DNA of 64,000 nt from Flaccisagitta enflata (GCA_965153355.1 OZ231128.1:2232001-2296000); one strand, 5' to 3'; positions 1-13,493 are shown, counted from the stretch's first letter. The notes: generated from the sequence alone by a model not told the origin. Numbers and translations are program-made.

Positions 1-3000
1 AGGTCTACTGGGGTTGAGGGTCTTTGAGGCTTAGGGTTGAGTCACTAGATATCAAGGCTCTTTGACTCAAAGAGACACTTTGAAAACCCAGCACATTTCA
101 CCCTCCAAAGCCTAGCCATTGAAGACATCCCAAGATGAGCCCAACAACTGACATGACTGTTGACCCAAAATACCAATTGAGTCACCCAACAAATCTTCTT
201 AGCACTTAGGTGCATTCTAGTAAAGGAGAAACAAGTGACAAGAGGGGCTAGCGGGGTTGACTTGCATGTTAAGCCTGTTTTGGTCTTTCCCCAGATCAAC
301 ACCTCAATTTGACTGTAGGCCCCTTGTAATGTAATTATATATACATATAGGGCTTCTTAGGAGTAAATCAGAGATCATCCTGGGGTGGCAAGTGAAATAA
401 GTTTAACACATGTTTCAACCCCGCTAGCCCCTCTTGTTACCCTTCTTCACTTTATCAGAACACACCCATGTTCTGGCAATATTTTTGAGGTGGCTCAATT
501 GCTGTCTTGAATGGTAATCTCCTCAGGGGACTGACTTTGGAGTGCCCAGGGGTCAAGGGTCTTGAGGTTAAGGATGGAGGATGTGACCCTGGGTATGAGG
601 GTCTTTGTTTGATAAGATTTTCTTTTTGGCTCAACTTTCAAAATTCACACTTATTCCAATATCAAAGGCAGAGGAGGTAGTTCCAGCTTGCTTGTCTCCT
701 TTTCATCCCCATTATTGGTCTGTCATTAATGTTTTCCTATTTTCTGTTTGTCTCCCACTTTTTCCTCATTTTTAATTTGTCTCCAGTTTTATCCTCATTT
801 TTGTCTGTCTCCATCTCTATCTTAATTTTCTGTCTGTCTCCATCTCTATATGGAGACAGTAAAAAGATGAAGATTAAGATGGAGACAGACAGAAAATAGA
901 AAAAGAGATGAAGACAGACAGATAATAAGGATAAAGATGGAGACAGACAGAAAATGAGGATAAAGATGGAGACAGACAAAAAATGAGGATAGAGATAGAC
1001 ACAGACAGAAAATGAGGCACATTGAGGCGGAAAGCATTGAAGCACACTCCATTGACTTTGATTGGGCCTATCCTTGGCAGAGTGGCTAGAAGCAATAGTT
1101 AGTAAAGAGACAGTTAAAAAACATTTAGTGAAGGTACAGGTTCTAAGGTCTACTGGGGTTGAGGGTCTTTGAGGCTTAGGGTTGAGTCACTAGATATCAA
1201 GGCTCTTTGACTCAAAGAGACACTTTGAAAACCCAGCACCCTCCAAAGCCTAGCCATTGAAGACATCCCAAGATGAGCCCAACAACTGACATGACTGTTG
1301 ACCCAAAATACCGATTGAGTCACCCAACAAATCTTCTCAGCACTTAGGTGCATTCTAGTAAAGGAGAAACAAGTGACAAGAGGGGCTAGCGGGGTTGACT
1401 TGCATGTTAAGCCTGTTTTGGTCTTTCCCCAGATCAACACCTCAATTTGACTGTAGGCCCCTTGTAATGTACTTATATATACATATAGGGCTTCTTAGGA
1501 GTAAATCAGAGATCATCCTGGGGTGACAAGTAAAATAGCTTTAACACATGTTTCAACCCCACTAGCCCCTCTTGTTACCATTCTTCACTTTATCAGAACA
1601 AACCCATGTTTTGGCAACATTTTTGCGGTGGCTCAATTGCTGTCTTGGATGGTAATCTCCTCAGGGGACTGACTTTGGAGTGCCCTGGGGTCAAGGGTCT
1701 TGAGGTTAAGGGTAGAGGATGTGACTCAGGGTATGAGGGTCTTTGTTTGATAAGATTTTCTTTTTGGCTCAACTTTAAAAATTCACACTTATTCCAATAT
1801 CAGAGGCAGAGGAGTTAGTTCCAGCTTGCTTGTCTCCTTTTCATCCCCATTATTGGTCTGTTATTAATGTTTTCCTATTTTCTGTTTGTCTCCCACTTTT
1901 TCCTCATTTTTTATTTGTCTCCAGTTTTATCCTCATTTTCTGTCTGTCTCCATCTTTATCTTAATTTTCTGTCTGTCTCCATCTCTATATGGAGACAGTA
2001 AAAAGATGAAGATTAAGATGGAGACAGACAGAAAATAGAAAAAGAGATGGAGACAGACAGATGATAAGGATAAAGATGAAGACAGACAGAAAATGAGGAT
2101 AAAGATGGAGACACACAAAAAATGAGGATAGACATAGACACAGACAGAAAATGAGGCACAATGAGGCTAAAAGCATTGGAGCACACTCCATTGACTTCGA
2201 TTGGGCCTATCCTTGGCAGAGTGGCTGGAAGCAATAATAAGTAAAGAGACAATTAAAAACCATTTAGTGCAGGTACAGGTTCTAAGGTCTAATGGGGTTG
2301 AGGGTCTTTGAGGCTTAGGGTTGAGTCACTAGATATCAAGGCTCTTTGACTCAAAGAGACACTCTGAAAACCCAGCACATTTCACCCTCCAAAGCCTAGC
2401 CATTGAAGACATCCCAAGATGAGCCCAACAACTGACATGACTGTTGACCCAAAATACCAATTGAGTCACCCAACAAATCTTCTCAGCACTTAGGTGCATT
2501 CTAGTAAAGGAGAAACAAGTGACAAGAGGGGCTAGCGGGGTTGACTTGCATGTTAAGCCTGTTTTGGTCTTTCCCCAGATCAACACCTCAATTTGACTGT
2601 AGGCCCCTTGTAATGTACTTATATATACATATAGGGCTTCTTAGGAGTAAATCAGAGATCATCCTGGGGTGACAAGTAAAATAGCTTTAACACATGTTTC
2701 AACCCCACTAGCCCCTCTTGTTACCATTCTTCACTTTATCAGAACACACCCATGTTTTGGCAACATTTTTGAGGTGGCTCAATTGCTGTCTTGGATGGTA
2801 ATCTCCTCAGGGGACTGACTTTGGAGTGCCCTGGGGTCAAGGGTCTTGAGGTTAAGGGTGGAGGATGTGACCCTGGGTATGAGGGTCTTTGTTTGATAAG
2901 ATTTTCTTTTTGGCTCAACTTTCAAAATTCACTCTTATTCCAATATCAAAGGCAGAGGAGTTAGTTCCAGCTTGCTTGTCTCCTTTTTATCCCCATTATT

Positions 3001-5236
3001 GGTCTGTCATTATCGTTTTCCTATTTTCTGTTTGTCTCCCACTTTTTCCTCATTTTTAGTCGCGTGCACGCGACTCTACAACCCGCTTTGTCCGTCCGTC
3101 CGTCGGTCCGTCCGTCCGTCACACTTTACTTTTTTTTACTATAACGTCAATTCTTAGGTCATTTTAAGTCACTTTAAGTCATTTATAGTTATTCTAAGTC
3201 ATTTTGAGTCATTCTAAGTCACTTTAAGTCATTTTAAGTCATTTTAAGTTATTTTAAGTCATTTTTGGTGATTAGGTTTTTTAGTCATTTTAAGACAATT
3301 TTGGTCATTTAAGGTCAGTCTAAGTCATTGAAAGTCATTCTAAGTCATTCTTTGCCTGTAAGTCTCGCACGCGACTTATAGGTGTTGGCCTTGTTAATTT
3401 GTCTCCAGTTATATCCTCATTTTCTGTCTGTCTCCATCTCTATCATTATTTTCTGTCTATCTCCATCTCTATATGGAGACAGTAAAAAGATGAAGATTAA
3501 GATGGAGACAGACAGAAAATAGAAAAAGAGATGAAGACAGACAGATAATAGGGATAAAGATGGAGACAGACAGAAAATGAGGATAAAGATGGAGACGGAC
3601 AGAAAATGAGGATAGAGATAGACACAGACAGAAAATGAGGCACATTGAGGCTAAAAGCATTGAAGCACACTCCATTGAATTTGATTGGGCCTATCCTTGG
3701 CAGAGTGGCTGGAAGCAATAATAAGTAAAGAGACAATTAAAAAACATTTAGTGCAGGTACAGGTTTTAAGGTCTAATGGGGTTGAGGGTCTTTGAGGCTT
3801 AGGGTTGAGTCACTAGATATCAAGGCTCTTTGACTCAAAGAGACACTCTGAAAACCCAGCGCATTTCACCCTCCAAACCCTAGCCATTGAAGATATCCCA
3901 AGATGAGCCCAACAACTGACATGACTGTTGACCCAAAATACCGATTGAGTCACCCAACAAATCTTCTCAGCACTTAGGTGCATTCTAGTAAAGGAGAAAC
4001 AAGTGACAAGAGGGGCTAGCGGGGTTGACTTGCATGTTAAGCCTGTTTTGGTCTTTCCCCAGATCAACACCTCAATTTGACTGTAGGCCCCTTGTAATGT
4101 ACTTATATATACATATAGGGCTTCTTAGGAGTAAATCAGAGATCATCCTGGGGTGACAAGTAAAATAGCTTTAACACATGTTTCAACCCCACTAGCCCCT
4201 CTTGTCACTAGTCTTCACTTTATTAGAACACACCCATGTTCTGGCAACATTTGTGAGGTGGCTTAGTTGCTGTTTTTGATATGACTCTCATTAGGGGTCT
4301 GACTGTGAAGTGTCCTGGGGTTGAAGGTCTTGGGGCCAAGGGTTGAGGGTCTTGGTTAGATGACATTTTTTCTTTGGCTCAAATCTTTTTATCTAAACTT
4401 ATTTGAATATCCAAGACAGGGGGATGAGTTTTTTGTTTGTGTCTCCAAGTTTGTGCTCATTTTCTGTCTATCTTCATTGTATTTCTTATATTCTGTCTGT
4501 CTCTATCTTTTTGCTAATTTTCTTTTTGTCTCTATCTTGTTCCTTATTTTCTGTCTGTCTCATATCATATCCTTATTTTCTGTCTCATACTCTTTCCTTA
4601 TTATCTGCCTGTCTTCATTTTTATTCACATTTTCTGTCTGTCTCCATTTATATTCTCATTTTCTGTCTGTCTGTCTGTCTCTATCTAAGATGGAGACACA
4701 AAGAAAATGAGGAAAAGATGGAAACTGACAGAAAATAAGAAAAGGGATGGAGACAGACAGAAAATGAGAAAATAGTTGGAGGCAGAGATATCATATGGAA
4801 AAAAATGGAGACAGACAGAAAATGCAAATAAAGATGGAGGCAACTAGAAATTTAGTATAAGATGGAGACAAGAAGAAAATAGGGATATAGACAGAGACGG
4901 ACAGACGCAATGATTAAAGATGGAGACAAATAGAAAATAAGGATTAAGATGGAGACAGATAGAAAATGAGGAAGAACACAGAGACAGACAGATAATAAGA
5001 ACAAAGTTGGAGCCACACAGAAAATGGGGACCAATATGGCAATAGACAGAAATTGAAGTAAGAAGGAGAGAAACATCCAACAACTGAGTGGGTGGTTCAT
5101 TTTTAATGCTTATCAGTGCTTGAGACAAAAGGAAAACTTTTTTTGAGTCGGGTGGAAAATAGCATGAAATCTGACTGTAGTCCCTAGAGACATCTGAAAA
5201 ATATCCAGAGAGCCGCGCGGAAAACATGGACTTAGC
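1..5236. repeat. Tandem array of a ~1.15-kb unit, first block
   Basis: Each unit opens with a segment reading GGTCTACTGGGGTTGAGGG or close to it (near 1, 1147, 2285 and 3770) and runs about 1.14 kb. A unique-looking half of about 650 bp is followed by a foldback half made of ~30-bp repeats around CTGTCTGTCTCCATC on one arm and their reverse complement GATGGAGACAGACAG on the other, meeting at CTCTATATGGAGACAG. The third unit is longer because an X element sits in it. The fourth diverges after about 4360 and carries a longer pyrimidine/purine foldback (4430-5070). No gene is supported. Short reading frames recur because the copies are nearly identical. Confidence 0.9.
3058..3395 (+). mobile_element. 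X-family hairpin-ended element, copy with AAGTCATTTT-type core
   Basis: It starts AGTCGCGTGCACGCGACT (a perfect short palindrome), continues into a CCGTCCGTCCGTC-rich block, then about 230 bp of irregular 10-11-bp repeats (TTTTAAGTCA), and ends CTCGCACGCGACTTA...GTTGGCCTTGTT. The corresponding empty site is intact in the second block near 10846-10862 (CATTTTTAATTTG). Comparing the two shows insertion into a T run and gives the ends to within a few T residues. Non-autonomous; no coding capacity seen. Confidence 0.85.
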
Positions 5237-5640
5237 ATATTCACCCCTCGGTATTTCACTCCATTTTTTCAGCGGCTCAATAGCGGAGAATCCTACTTGG
5301 GTTTTTCTTAAGGAAATCTTATCCCTTTATTTTCTTTGTTGACTGGAGACGTTTGGAGACGCGTTTGGAGACGCAATGCGTCTCCTATTGGATAACATGG
5401 AGAATCATTCATTTTTTAAGTGGCTCTGCTTGGCGACCATTCTTTATAGATTTTTTTTCTGGCACAAAAACCTTATTTGGGAAAAAGACTCGTGAGGAGA
5501 ATACATTTTTTGGGCGACTCACCTTGTGACGCTTTGAAAACATTCACTCTTGTGTCTTTAAAAAAATGTTTCCTTATAAAAACAAACTCAGCAGTAACTT
5601 GGGAATTCTGGTGCACTGGGGTTAAGAATGTTAGGGCAAC
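5237..5640. other. Junction segment between repeat blocks, inverted in the second block
   Basis: About 240 bp here (roughly 5311-5553, containing GGAGACGCAATGCGTCTCC) reappear in reverse orientation at about 12704-12943. No gene is seen. The palindromic GAGACGCAATGCGTCTC core and repeated GTTTGGAGACG motifs suggest a small mobile or hairpin-forming segment. Confidence 0.7.
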
Positions 5641-7272
5641 ATTTTTGAAGTGGCTCAGTTGCTGTCATGGATGGTAATCTCCTCAGGGGACTGACTTTCA
5701 AGTGCACTAGGGTTAAGGGTCTTTGGGTTAAGGGTGGAGGGTCTTGGTTTTATAACATTTTCTTTTTGGCTCAGCATGCAAAATTCACACTTATTCCAAT
5801 ATCAAAGGCAGAGGGGCTAGTACCAGCTTGCCTGTCTCCTTTTTATCTTCATTATTGGTCTGTCTCTATCTTTTTCTTATTTTCTGTCTGTCTCCATCTT
5901 TTTCTTATTTTCTGTCTGTCTCTAACTTTTTCTTCATTTCTTACTTGTCTCCATCTCTATCCTCATTTTCTTGCTGTCTCCATCTCTATATTTATTTTCT
6001 GTCAGATTCCATCTTTTTATGGAGACAGACAAAAAAGGAGGATTAAGATGGAAGCAGACAGACAAATGAAGATAGAGATGGAGACAGACAGATAATAAGG
6101 ATAAAGAGGGGGACAGACAGAAAATGAGGATAAAGATAGAGACAGACAGAAAATGATTCACATCGAGGTTAAAAGCATTGAAGCACACTCCATTGACTTT
6201 GATTTGGCCTTTCTTTAGCAGAGTGGCTAGAAGCACTGGGATTAAGGGTCTTGGGGTTAAGGGTGGATGATGTGACCCTGGTTATGAGGGTCCTGGTTTG
6301 ATAACATTTTCTTTTTGGTTCAACTTTTAAAATTCACACTTATTCCAATATTTAAGGCAGAGGAGTTAGTTCCAGCTTGCCTGTCTCCTTTTAATACCCA
6401 TCTTTTTCATATTTTCTGTCTGTCTCCAACTTATTCTTCATTTTTTTTTGGTCTCCAACTCTATCCTCATTTTCTGTATGTCTCCATCTCTTTCTTAATT
6501 TTCTGTCTGTCTCCATCCCTATAGAGACAGTCAAAAAATGAGGATTAGGATGGAGACTGACAGATAATAAGGATAAAGATGGAGACAGACACAGAATGAG
6601 GATAAGGATAGAGACAGATAGAAAATAAGGCACATTGAGGTTGAAAGCATTGCATTGCATTGCTGTCTTGGATGGTAGTCTCCTCAGGGACTGACTTTGG
6701 AATGCCCTGGGGTCAAGGGTCTTGAGGTTAAGGGTGGAGGATGTGACCCTGGGTATGAGGGTCTTAGTTTGATAAGATTTTCTTTTTGGCTCAACTTTCA
6801 AAATTCACACTTAATCCAATATCAAAAGCAGAGGAGTTAGTTCCAGCTTGCCTGTCTCCTTTTCATCCCCATTATTGGTCTGTCATTATCATTTTCCTAT
6901 TTTCTGTTTGTCTCCCACTTATTCCTTATTTTCTGTCTGTCTCCAGCTCTATCTTAATTTTCTGTCTGTCTCCATCTCTATATGGCGACAGTAAAAAGAT
7001 GAAGATTAAGATGGAGACAGACAGAAAATAGAAAAAGAGTTTGAGACAGACAGATAATAAGGATAAAGATGGAGACTGACATAAAATGAGGATAAAGATG
7101 GAGACGGACAGAAAATGAGGATAGAAATAAACACAGATAGAAAATGAGGCACATTGAGGCTAAAAGCATTGAAGCACACTCCATTGACTTTGATTGGGCC
7201 TATCCTAGGCAGAGTGGCTGGAAGCAATAGTTAGTAAAGAGACAGTTAAAAAACATTTAGTGAAGGTACAGG
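5640..7272. repeat. Degenerate units of the 1.15-kb repeat
   Basis: Three shortened, diverged units (about 5640-6237, 6238-6655, 6656-7272) keep the GGTAATCTCCTCAGGGGACTG segment and the GACAGACAG foldback but lack the half that begins GGTCTACTGGGG. They bridge the two blocks. No gene is seen. Confidence 0.75.
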
Positions 7273-10200
7273 TTCTAAGGTCTACTGGGGTTGAGGGTCT
7301 TTGAGGCTTAGGGTTGAGTCACTAGATATCAAGGCTCTTTGACTCAAAGAGACACTTTGAAAACCCAGCACATTTCACCCTCCAAAGCCAAGCCATTGAA
7401 GACATCCCAAGATGAGCCCAACAACTGACATGACTGTTGACCCAAAATACCGATTGAGTCACCCAACAAATCTTCTTAGCACTTAGGTGCATTCTGGTAA
7501 AGGAGAAACAAGTGACAAGAGGGGCTAGCGGGGTTGACTTGCATGTTAAGCCTGTTTTGGTCTTTCCCCAGATCAACACCTCAATTTGACTGTAGGCCCC
7601 TTGTAATGTAATTATATATACATATAGGGCTTCTTAGGAGTAAATCAGAGATCATCCTGGGGTGGCAAGTGAAATAAGTTTAACACATGTTTCAACCCCG
7701 CTAGCCCTTCTTGTTACCCTTCTTCACTTTATCAGAACACACCCATGTTCTGGCAATATTTTTGAGGTGGCTCAATTGCTGTCTTGAATGGTAATCTCCT
7801 CAGGGGACTGACTTTGGAGTGCCCAGGGGTCAAGGGTCTTGAGGTTAAGGATGGAGGATGTGACCCTGGGTATGAGGGTCTTTGTTTGATAAGATTTTCT
7901 TTTTGGCTCAACTTTCAAAATTCACACTTATTCCAATATCAAAGGCAGAGGAGGTAGTTCCAGCTTGCTTGTCTCCTTTTCATCCCCATTATTGGTCTGT
8001 CATTAATGTTTTCCTATTTTCTGTTTGTCTCCCACTTTTTCCTCATTTTTTATTTGTCTCCAGTTTTATCCTCATTTTCTGTCTGTCTCCATCTTTATCT
8101 TAATTTTCTGTCTGTCTCCATCTCTATATGGAGACAGTAAAAAGATGAAGATTAAGATGGAGACAGACAGAAAATAGAGAAAGAGATGGAGACAGACAGA
8201 TAATAAGGATAAAGATGGAGACAGACAGAAAATGAGGATAAAGATGGAGACAGACAAAAAATGAGGATAGAGATAGACACAGACAGAAAATGAGGCACAT
8301 TGAGGCGGAAAGCATTGAAGCACACTCCATTGACTTTGATTGGGCCTATCCTTGGCAGAGTGGCTAGAAGCAATAGTTAGTAAAGAGACAGTTAAAAAAA
8401 ATTTAGTGAAGGTACAGGTTCTAAGGTCTACTGGGGTTGAGGGTCTTTGAGGCTTAGGGTTGAGTCACTAGATATCAAGGCTCTTTGACTCAAACAGACA
8501 CTTTGAAAACCCAGCACCCTCCAAAGCCTAGCCATTGAAAACATCCCAAGATGAGCCCAACAACTGACATGACTGTTGACCCAAAATACCGATTGAGTCA
8601 CCCAACAAATCTTCTCAGCACTTAGGTGCATTCTAGTAAAGGAGAAACAAGTGACAAGAGGGGCTAGCGGGGTTGACTTGCATGTTAAGCCTGTTTTGGT
8701 CTTTCCTCAGATCAACACCTCAATTTGACTGTAGGCCCCTTGTAATGTACTTATATATACATATAGGGCTTCTTAGGAGTAAATCAGAGATCATCCTGGG
8801 GTGACAAGTAAAATAGCTTTAACACATGTTTCAACCCCACTAGCCCCTCTTGTTACCATTCTTCACTTTATCAGAACAAACCCATGTTTTGGCAACATTT
8901 TTGCGGTGGCTCAATTGCTGTCTTGGATGGTAATCTCCTCAGGGGACTGACTTTGGAGTGCCCTGGGGTCAAGGGTCTTGAGGTTAAGGGTAGAGGATGT
9001 GACTCAGGGTATGAGGGTCTTTGTTTGATAAGATTTTCTTTTTGGCTCAACTTTAAAAATTCACACTTATTCCAATATCAGAGGCAGAGGAGTTAGTTCC
9101 AGCTTGCTTGTCTCCTTTTCATCCCCATTATTGGTCTGTTATTAATGTTTTCCTATTTTCTGTTTGTCTCCCACTTTTTCCTCATTTTTTATTTGTCTCC
9201 AGTTTTATCCTCATTTTCTGTCTGTCTCCATCTTTATCTTAATTTTCTGTCTGTCTCCATCTCTATATGGAGACAGTAAAAAGATGAAGATTAAGATGGA
9301 GACAGACAGAAAATAGAAAAAGAGATGGAGACAGACAGATGATAAGGATAAAGATGGAGACAGACAGATGATAAGGATAAAGATGGAGACAGACAGAAAA
9401 TGAGGATAAAGATGGAGACAGACAAAAAATGAGGATAGACATAGACACAGACAGAAAATGAGGCACAATGAGGCTAAAAGCATTGAAGCACACTCCATTG
9501 ACTTCGATTGGGCCTATCCTTGGCAGAGTGGCTGGAAGCAATAATAAGTAAAGAGACAATTAAAAAACATTTAGTGCAGGTACAGGTTCTAAGGTCTAAT
9601 GGGGTTGAGGGTCTTTGAGGCTTAGGGTTGAGTCACTAGATATCAAGGCTCTTTGACTCAAAGAGACACTCTGAAAACCCAGCACATTTCACCCTCCAAA
9701 GCCTAGCCATTGAAGACATCCCAAGATGAGCCCAACAACTGACATGACTGTTGACCCAAAATACCAATTGAGTCACCCAACAAATCTTCTCAGCACTTAG
9801 GTGCATTCTAGTAAAGGAGAAACAAGTGACAAGAGGGGCTAGCGGGGTTGACTTGCATGTTAAGCCTGTTTTGGTCTTTCCCCAGATCAACACCTCAATT
9901 TGACTGTAGGCCCCTTGTAATGTACTTATATATACATATAGGGCTTCTTAGGAGTAAATCAGAGATCATCCTGGGGTGACAAGTAAAATAGCTTTAACAC
10001 ATATTTCAACCCCACTAGCCCCTCTTGTTACCATTCTTCACTTCATCAGAACACACCCATGTTTTGGCAACATTTTTGAGGTGGCTCAATTGCTGTCTTG
10101 GATGGTAATCTCCTCAGGGGACTGACTTTGGAGTGCCCTGGGGTCAAGGGTCTTGAGGTTAAGGGTGGAGGATGTGACCCTGCACGCTCCTCAATTTGGC

Positions 10201-12703
10201 TTTTTATTGGAAATAGAATAAAGTACGGCAAAAACTCCATCCTTGCGGTTGTCTTTTTATCTTATTTGGTAGTTTTTTGGTTACAAGTTCCTTCTTCAAG
10301 CAAAATTTATCTCTGGCAGCTTTTTTGAAGACAAAACGTCATAAAATGCTTCTGTGTCTGTGAGGTTATATCGCTTCCAGAAATCAAGCATTTTATAGTA
10401 TAACAAGACGCAATGCGAAACCCAATCTTGCTCTGAATAGCATTTTTGCAACTTTTTAGGAGTGTTTTTTTTTCAGTAGTTTGTCATTACATTGGTCGGT
10501 CTGTCTGCTGGTGCGTTCATGCATTGCATTTACTCTGAATTGCTAATTTTGATGTTGTGAAGGAAAACTAAAATTGTGTCCATGGAACTCGGATTTGACC
10601 CTAAGACCAGAAATTAACAACCGCATTTGTGGAGTTCTCCAATGTATTTCCACTGATAACCGAGGGTGCCTGGGTATGAGGGTCTTTGTTTGATAAGATT
10701 TTCTTTTTGGCTCAACTTTCAAAATTCACTCTTATTCCAATATCAAAGGCAGAGGAGTTAGTTCCAGCTTGCTTGTCTCCTTTTTATCCCCATTATTGGT
10801 CTGTCATTATCGTTTTCCTATTTTCTGTTTGTCTCCCACTTTTTCCTCATTTTTAATTTGTCTCCAGTTATATCCTCATTTTCTGTCTGTCTCCATCTCT
10901 ATCATTATTTTCTGTCTGTCTCCATCTCTATATGGAGACAGTAAAAAGATGAAGATTAAGATGGAGACAGACAGAAAATAGAAAAAGAGATGAAGACAGA
11001 CAGATAATAGGGATAAAGATGGAGACAGACAGAAAATGAGGATAAAGATGGAGACGGACAGAAAATGAGGATAGAGATAGACACAGACAGAAAATGAGGC
11101 ACATTGAGGCTAAAAGCATTGAAGCACACTCCATTGAATTTGATTGGGCCTATCCTTGGCAGAGTGGCTGGAAGCAATAATAAGTAAAGAGACAATTAAA
11201 AAACATTTAGTGCAGGTACAGGTTTTAAGGTCTAATGGGGTTGAGGGTCTTTGAGGCTTAGGGTTGAGTCACTAGATATCAAGGCTCTTTGACTCAAAGA
11301 GACACTCTGAAAACCCAGCGCATTTCACCCTCCAAACCCTAGCCATTGAAGATATCCCAAGATGAGCCCAACAACTGACATGACAGTTGACCCAAAATAC
11401 CGATTGAGTCACCCAACAAATCTTCTCAGCACTTAGGTGCATTCTAGTAAAGGAGAAACAAGTGACAAGAGGGGCTAGCGGGGTTGACTTGCATGTTAAG
11501 CCAGTTTTGGTCTTTCCCCAGATCAACACCTCAATTTGACTGTAGGCCCCTTGTAATGTACTTATATATACATATAGGGCTTCTTAGGAGTAAATCAGAG
11601 ATCATCCTGGGGTGACAAGTAAAATAGCTTTAACACATGTTTCAACCCCACTAGCCCCTCTTGTCACTAGTCTTCACTTTATTAGAACACACCCATGTTC
11701 TGGCAACATTTGTGAGGTGGCTTAGTTGCTGTTTTTTATAAGACTCTCATTAGGGGTCTGACTGTGAAGTGTCCTGGGGTTGAAGGTCTTGGGGCCAAGG
11801 GTTGAGGGTCTTGGTTAGATGACATTTTTTCTTTGGCTCAAATCTTTTTATCTAAACTTATTTGAATATCCAAGACAGGGGGATGAGTTTTTTGTTTGTG
11901 TCTCCAAGTTTGTGCTCATTTTCTGTCTATCTTCATTGTATTTCCTATATTCTGTCTGTCTCTATCTTTTTGCTAATTTTTTTTTCGTCTCTATCTTGTT
12001 CCTTATTTTCTGTCTGTCTCATATCATATCCTTATTTTCTGTCTCATACTCTTTCCTTATTATCTGCCTGTCTTCATTTCTATTCACATTTTCTGTCTGT
12101 CTCCATTTATATTCTCATTTTCTGTCTGTCTGTCTCTATCTAAGATGGAGACACAAAGAAAATGAGGAAAAGATGGAGACTGACAGAAAATAAGAAAAGG
12201 GATGGAGACAGACAGAAAATGAGAAAATAGTTGGAGGCAGAGATATCATATGGAAAAAAATGGAGACAGACAGAAAATGCAAATAAAGATGGAGGCAACT
12301 AGAAATTTAGTATAAGATGGAGACAAGAAGAAAATAAGGATATAGACGGAGACAGACAGACGCAATGATTAAAGATGGAGACAAATAGAAAATAAGGATT
12401 AAGATGGAGACAGATAGAAAATGAGGAAGAACACAGAGACAGACAGATAATAAGAACAAAGTTGGAGCCACACAGAAAATGGGGACCAATATGGCAATAG
12501 ACAGAAATTGAAGTAAGAAGGAGAGAAACATCCAACAACTGAGTGGGTGGTTCATTTTTAATGCTTATCAGTGCTTGAGACAAAAGGAAAACTTTTTTTG
12601 AGTCGGGTGGAAAATAGCATGAAATCTGACTGTAGTCCCTAGAGACATCTGAAAAATATCCAGAGAGCCGCGCGGAAAACATGGACTTAGCATATTCACC
12701 CCT
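7273..12703. repeat. Second block of the 1.15-kb tandem array
   Basis: Units start near 7275, 8423, 9590 and 11226 and match the first-block units one for one, offset 7277 bp at the left. The offset becomes 7307 after a ~30-bp repeat gain near 9360, and 7459 where the two blocks carry different insertions (338 bp at 3058 in the first, 486 bp at 10183 in the second). Divergence between paired units is a few percent or less by eye, so the duplication is recent compared with the divergence between units inside a block. Confidence 0.88.
10183..10668. mobile_element. 486-bp TIR element with 4-bp target duplication
   Basis: The insertion interrupts GACCCTGGGTATGAG, which is intact at the matching position of the first block (near 2872). 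It is bounded by CCTG on both sides (10179-10182 and 10669-10672), present once in the empty site. The ends are CACGCTC and, read inward from the other side, CACCCTC. CAC termini with a 4-bp duplication match the Chapaev/CMC profile; that assignment is inference. No coding region is seen. Confidence 0.75.
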
Positions 12704-12943
12704 CAAGAGTGAATGTTTTCAAAGCGTCACAAGGTGAGTCGCCCAAAAAATGTATTCTCCTCACGAGTCTTTTTCCCAAATAAGGTTTTTGTGCCAGAAA
12801 AAAAATCTATAAAGAATGGTCGCCAAGCAGAGCCACTTAAAAAATGAATGATTCTCCATGTTATCCAATAGGAGACGCATTGCGTCTCCAAACGCGTCTC
12901 CAAACGTCTCCAGTCAAAGAAAATAAAGGGATAAGATTTCCTT
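12704..12943 (-). other. Inverted copy of the junction segment
   Basis: Reverse complement of about 5311-5553, joined directly to CACCCCTC of the repeat block. About 66 bp present in the first block (5245-5310) are missing here. This is evidence of a local inversion or reinsertion after duplication. Confidence 0.75.
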
Positions 12944-13421
12944 TCAATTGTCCATAATCAATTATTCGTTCCTACTTTGTCTGAGTGTTAGTTCCTCTGT
13001 ATGTGTGTGTGTATGTGTGTGCGCATGTGCGTTACGCTGATTGCATCGCCTGCATACGTCAAATCACGCGATTGCGACCAATTCCTAATGTTCCTTTTCG
13101 AAAATGTAACAGATAGAGCCCATGCGCGACTTTCTACTCGCTTGGGAACCTTTTTTAGGGCGAAATTGAAGATTTTTGTCCCATAAAATGAGTGAAATTG
13201 TTGATTTTCTATATCTGCTGCGTTCAAACGAGTATTACCGCGCATGTTTTTATGTGTCTGATCGCCTAAAACCTGTTTGACAATATTTTTTTTCATGTCT
13301 GTTGCTCATTATTTCATTTAACAATTGGTCGACCTCAAGGATTATGTCAATTGGGGTCTCTGATGGACGCTATCCACATACATAGTCATACACAAGCACG
13401 TACACACAACCACATACATAG

Positions 13422-13422
<1 letters not shown>
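12944..13422. other. No gene seen
   Basis: Mixed-composition sequence with short GT-rich and CA-rich stretches. I see no convincing exon, RNA gene or element ends. Confidence 0.5.

Positions 13423-13488
<66 letters not shown>
13423..13488. repeat. (CA)n microsatellite
   Basis: Uninterrupted CA dinucleotides abutting the Y element that follows. Confidence 0.97.
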
Positions 13489-13492
<4 letters not shown>

Positions 13493-13493
13493 A

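Noticed and set aside
45-302. 85-codon minus-strand frame present in eight repeat units (also near 1150, 2329, 3813, 7322, 8428, 9636, 11272)
   Set aside because: It lacks an ATG start, two copies are frameshifted by a small deletion, and its conservation is explained by recent duplication of the whole unit.
3058-3395. X family as a classic Helitron
   Set aside because: No 5' TC end or A-T target at the mapped boundaries. A Helentron-like relationship is kept only as a hypothesis.
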